A stretch of 64,000 nucleotides of DNA from Phaeoceros laevis (taxonomy: Eukaryota > Anthocerotophyta > Anthocerotopsida > Notothyladales): NCBI GenBank assembly GCA_049999765.1, contig JBNGIQ010009157.1:53000-116999 (forward strand), read 5' to 3'. Both the position numbers and the translations under genes were made by a program. This document shows positions 59,796 through 64,000 of the stretch, piece by piece. Positions within the stretch are counted from its first letter, which is position 1; every line of letters starts with the position of its first letter. The notes beneath the pieces are model-generated. The model was given only the letters and a program-made list of their open reading frames with translations, was not told where the DNA came from and made no database searches.

Positions 59796-62700
59796 ATGGC
59801 GCGGGCTGCACATCATCCCGCGCAGCCCGCCACCCGCTCAGACCGGCGTCCTCTCAGCCCGCGCTCTGCCTCTTCGCGTCCCCGTTTGCCAGCAGTGCCT
59901 CTCTCGCCCGAGCCTCCTGCGCCTATGTCGGCAGCCCGGCCTCGGCTGCTCCAGGCACCCTTGCCGATCCCTCCCTGCTCTCAGCAACCAGCCCCTGCTG
60001 CCGGTGCCATCGCCAGAACAAGGCCTCTGCCCATACCGATACCCCTTCCCAGAGGGGGCGGTTCTTCGCCTACTATTCCCATTACCACCAACCGCAAAAG
60101 CTCTTGCAGCGCAGAAAATGGTCATATAATGGGGTGGCTGGAAGCGATGAAGTCTGCCTCTCCTCCACAGGGCTTCTCCCTCAACGATTACAAATTCGGC
60201 CTAAACCGCCAGGATCTAACAGCAGCGCAGTATCAAGCATGGACGGTAAGTTTGTCTCACTACCTGTTTGCTCCTCGCATCCCTAAGCTGCACTGCATCC
60301 GCTTGCAATTCCATCTTGTAGCGTTATTTGCGGGCTCTGTGACAGCAGCGACGAGTGCCGATGTAAACATGGCTCTCCCCGACAATGTACCGGCCACTCA
60401 GTCAGCAACTGATCCGCAAGTGATTGTGGCAGTTGAAGCATCCGTCTGCGCTGGACATCTTCCACGACTTGACGGCTGCAGCCGAAGGCAAAGAAGTGGC
60501 TGTGTTTCTAGATTACGACGGCACCCTGTCTCCGATTGTGGAGGATCCGGATAAGGCGTATATTTCAGATTCGGTATGTTGTGTTCCAACGTACTGGCCC
60601 CTGTCTTCCCGACGGGGCAGTGCTTTGTTGTTGAGCTGTACCTGTGATTTGTAGAGCTTGTGCAGCGCGTTTTTGTTCAAGATGTGTTATACTCACCCGA
60701 CTGGTTTCAGATGCGAGAAATTGTAAAGGAGGTAGCCACACTCTTTCCAACAGCTATTATTAGCGGCCGAAACCGAGAGAAGGTAGGGGAAATGATGTAG
60801 GATTTGTGTTTCCTGTTCGAATTTGATTTCTAAGCTTCCTCATGGCGGTGAAGAAGGAACTCACGTTTGGATCCGCTGTTGTTGAAGGTCTACGAGTTTG
60901 TACAACTGGCGGAGCTTTATTATGCAGGCAGTCATGGTATGGACATCATGGGCCCTGCCGAAGGTTGCAATGGGCACAAGGCAGATGGAACAAGGGCCAA
61001 GGACAGAAAGGTGGACTTTGCAGCGTTGTCAAATCAAATAGGTCCTAAAATAATTAGCGATTTTCTGAAAGTGTGTGTACGGTATGCAGGGCAATGAGGT
61101 TGTGCTCTTTCAACCAGGCAGTGAATTTTTGCCCATGATGGAAAAGGTATGATACAAATTAGTACCATGATGTTTTTAGTCTGCTACAATTGGAGACCAG
61201 GGTTTGGACTGTCAACCAAATCCTCTACTTATGTCTGCAGGTTTGTAAAATACTGATCGAGAAGTCGAAGGATATAGAAGGGGCAACTGTTGAAAACAAC
61301 AAGTTTTGCGTAACTGTGCACTTCCGGCGGGTCAGCGATGAGGTAATTTGCAGTTTCTTTGTGTTTTGAGAAGCTTGTCTGATAGGACGTAACAAAGGAC
61401 TAGTAAAAGGTTGCTTAATTGCTGACGTAGGACCCATCCTAGTCGCCGGGCTGAGCCAACAGGGTCATTGTAGCTTGGTTTTGCTCATTGCCTTAATACC
61501 TTAAAGTTGGTCTGGGTTGTAAAGCTCTTACCTTGATGAGTGAGCTTGGCTGAGTCATAGGGTGACAAACATAGAGTTCTTTACCGGAGTGCCTGTGAGT
61601 GTGTTGGCTTAGAACACTACAATGCTAGCTAGCAGTCAAGCTTAACCCCAGAGACACAAATTTTCCAATTGCATCTCAGCTCAGGCTTCCTCATGAGCAT
61701 AGCCGCAGCTTCAGCATTTTGTCCTTCAACTCTGGATGTAGTAGCCGTCCTCTCAGTCTCTACTGAAGCCCAGCCTCGTAGATGGTGTTTATATATGCAG
61801 CAGTTAGGTTCTATGCCAAATTTGCTTCACCTTTCCTATTTTCCACTCTTGCCTTGTGCAGGTGTGGATGAGGATGATGCTCAGTGTCAAGTCGTCATCT
61901 CTACTGTGCCCTGCTCTGTGATCCATAGTACGTAACTGCTTGACCCTTCAGACCTTTTTACACCTTTTCAGATGTCTAAGCTTCAGGCTAGAGTATCTTG
62001 ACGTGGAAAGAGACCAGGAGCCTGAACGTAGCTTTTTGTTGCTAGTTCTCCTTCAGAATTGTCATCTGTCCTCACAACCCACTCAACATTAGAATTGCAT
62101 GTGGGGGTGATTCCAGCTCATTAGCATCATGCATTTTGTTAGCCTTCGCTGGTGACATGCTATGATATTGTCAGTTTTGGATCCCTTATTCACATTCTTT
62201 ACTGTTGTCTGATAATTTGACAGAAATGGAGCATGTTAGCCGAGAGAGTTCAAAGTGTTGTGAAGGATTTTCCAACCTTATGCCTGACTCATGGTCGGAA
62301 GGTGTGTGATGGTGGTGTTAAATGTTTCTGTTGTCATGGGTGAGGACACAGGTTCTGACTAGTCATAAGGAGAGTTTGGACCTGGAATAGAGAACAGAAC
62401 TTACCAAACTTCCTAGGTATGGGCTGATGCTGCTGCCTGCTGTAGGTGCTGGAAGTTCGCCCATCTATAGAGTGGGATAAGGGAAAGGCTGTGGAGTTTC
62501 TTCTGAAATCCCTGGGTGAGTTGGTTCTGAACAGCTTTCTTTGTGGTTTTGTTGGTTTGGTACATTCTTTGTCGACCTTTTGCCAAGCTCACCCAGGGAA
62601 ATGGGTGAGCTTGGCTTTGTGTTGCGGCAAAATGTACTAGCACTCTTCTAACTTGATATGTCTCTATTGTCAGGCTTGGAAAAGTCCGAGGATGTTCTTG

Positions 62701-63173
62701 CGGTGTATATTGGGGATGACCGGACAGATGAGGATGCATTCAATGTGCGTTTCCCTATTTGGAATTGTTGTTTCTGACTTGGTAGTGCTATGGGCTGTGT
62801 CATGCTGTGCAGTGTGAGTGCTTAGATCCCATCAAGCTTTTTCACTGATGTCTTTGCACCTATTTTTAACAGGTATTAAGGGACAGGGGGAATGGATGTG
62901 GAATATTAGTGAGCACTGTAGCAAAGAGCACAAGTGCTGCATACTCTCTCCGGGATCCTGCTGAGGTATTCCTTGGTTGAACTTTCTGAATGGAAGATCT
63001 ATCTCAACTACTGTTTAGATCCCTTTATTCTTCGTCTTTCAGAGTTTGAGGTGGTTCTTTTTCATTCCCTTCATTGCTAAATGCACTGTGTTGTGCAGGT
63101 CAAGGACTTTTTGACTTGCCTTGCAAATTGGAGACGGGGAATATATCATAAGGAAATGCGGACTAGGTACTAG
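59796..63173 (+). CDS. TPP: Trehalose-6-phosphate phosphatase
   Basis: Removes phosphate from trehalose-6-phosphate, a sugar-status signal in plants, giving trehalose. Exons: 59796-60245, 60433-60573, 60711-60782, 60888-61010, 61090-61146, 61241-61342, 62224-62301, 62446-62515, 62674-62744, 62873-62965, 63099-63173; 443 residues. HAD motif I is [11 protein letters not shown], with nucleophile Asp177 and Asp179; the later acidic motif is [10 protein letters not shown] (about 378-387). Also seen: [48 protein letters not shown] and [15 protein letters not shown]. This is a stand-alone TPP with no synthase domain. The first 130 residues are Pro/Arg/Ala rich and unconserved. The start is the first ATG in the frame; later Met codons (about 59925, 60132) are possible. 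The sixth intron is long (881 bases); the eighth contains a perfect hairpin. Confidence 0.93.
62582..62615 (+). repeat. Perfect hairpin in TPP intron 8
   Basis: Arms gccaagctcaccc (62582-62594) and gggtgagcttggc (62603-62615) pair at all 13 positions with an 8-base loop. The right arm holds a GGTGAG resembling the intron's own donor at 62515-62520. Confidence 0.85.
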
Positions 63174-64000
63174 CTTGATGTACTCTAGCGCATCGCTCAG
63201 CCATGGAAGCAACATCCTTCTCTAGGTGTGGTGTGCTGCTTCCCACTAACGCGTCAGCGACTGGGTTAACATAACTATCTCAGACAGAGCTACTGATCAG
63301 AAGGCTTGGTAGATGGTGTAACATGGATGCCTCAAACAGGGGGCTGAAGTTGCTTTCTTACATTGTGACCAAAATCGCATTGGGTGGATTGATGTCAAGG
63401 TAAAGTAGTAGCAGGAAAGAGACTGCGTGGGGATACAGTGAGCAGGGACTTGCCGGAGTCCAAAATTTTGTCAGCTACTTGCTGGTTGAAGTCTGAAGGT
63501 ACTTGGCATTTGATTTTTCGGTTGTAGTATTGGCTCGTCACATCACACTCTGTTTGTGAGTTGTGGGGCCGCCTTGCTGATCTTTGTTCAGGAGATAACT
63601 TGGACTGTGCATCTTCATCTCCCTTGGAGGGTTATTGAATGACGTACCGGTTTCTCAATCGTGTACAATTGCAGCTCATTTGTTCGTTCCTTTTTAGGCT
63701 CTAATTGCACACTATCCCGCACTCTGTTGTATCATCTGTACATACGCAACATTTAAGGACCGTGGAACGGGATCTTATTTGTGGCCGGATCCGCCCCCAG
63801 CCCCTGCAACTGGTGGTTAACGGATAAAAGCACGTCTTGGGTTCAATCCTTCCATCGAAAATGGTCGTCAGGTCTACAACTGTGACGCTCGTTTTCATGA
63901 TGGAGAATGATGGGCAATGATCGTCTCGCACGGTGAAGCAATCCAATAATTGTTTACTACGTGTTTCCGAGTCCCCCCTCGTACCCCCTACCCCCTATCA
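63174..64000. other. Downstream of TPP; no further gene
   Basis: Presumably TPP 3' UTR, then intergenic DNA. The only structure noticed is a tRNA-like stretch at about 63810-63862. Confidence 0.45.
63805..63862 (+). repeat. tRNA-like fragment, possibly SINE-derived
   Basis: An A-box-like tggtggttaacgg is followed about 30 bases later by a B-box-like gggttcaatcc. No acceptor stem pairs, so a functional tRNA is unlikely; a tRNA-derived repeat is possible. Confidence 0.3.

Noticed and set aside
61011-61089. Reading TPP intron 4 as coding (open through [12 protein letters not shown])
   Set aside because: It runs into a stop right after the intron. Splicing at AAG|gt and cag|GGC restores the family sequence [16 protein letters not shown].

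Overview
The window is nuclear DNA from a streptophyte plant. Genes are split by short GT-AG introns (about 50-900 bp), and the families are plant-specific: PDR-type ABCG transporters, a P-class PPR protein, an mTERF protein, KAI2, plastid GapB with its C-terminal extension, and trehalose-6-phosphate phosphatase. A single-exon gene at 27705-28373 encodes a linker-histone globular domain fused to a very Arg-rich tail, as in the precursors of liverwort sperm protamines. That points to a plant with swimming sperm (bryophyte, lycophyte, fern or charophyte grade). I cannot name the species.

Layout. 387-2203 (+) mitochondrial-type malate dehydrogenase, 7 exons. 3462-10371 (+) and 13900-20890 (+) two tandem full-length PDR transporters, 24 exons each. 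21270-22382 (-) tubulin-folding cofactor C, no intron. 23268-25573 (+) an mTERF-domain protein, 4 exons. 27705-28373 (+) the H1/protamine-like gene. 29495-30443 (+) ribosomal protein L18a (eL20), 4 exons. 32052-34119 (+) chloroplast GAPDH subunit B, 8 exons. 34509-41438 (-) a third PDR transporter, 24 exons. 42479-44464 (-) a PPR protein. 45262-46071 (+) a KAI2 alpha/beta hydrolase, no intron. 46072-59795 a gene-poor stretch of nearly 14 kb with gaps, duplications and hairpins. 59796-63173 (+) trehalose-6-phosphate phosphatase, 11 exons. I rebuilt the exons by hand from splice sites, reading frame and family conservation. All multi-exon models keep an open frame, except that the N-termini of the mTERF and PPR genes are unsettled.

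The genes do not form one pathway. The clearest organisation is the PDR trio: two head-to-tail copies and one inverted, more diverged copy about 14 kb further on. All three have the same 24-exon layout, and 18 of the 24 exons have identical lengths in all three. The third copy has a GC-AG intron and a last intron that can be translated through in frame.

The sequence has three N gaps: 100 N, 400 N and 10 N. The 10-N gap is flanked by the same 47 bases on both sides, so it is an assembly join and not missing sequence. The most interesting gene is the H1/protamine fusion. I found no CRISPR array, bacterial operon, virus or intact transposon, and no convincing tRNA gene.
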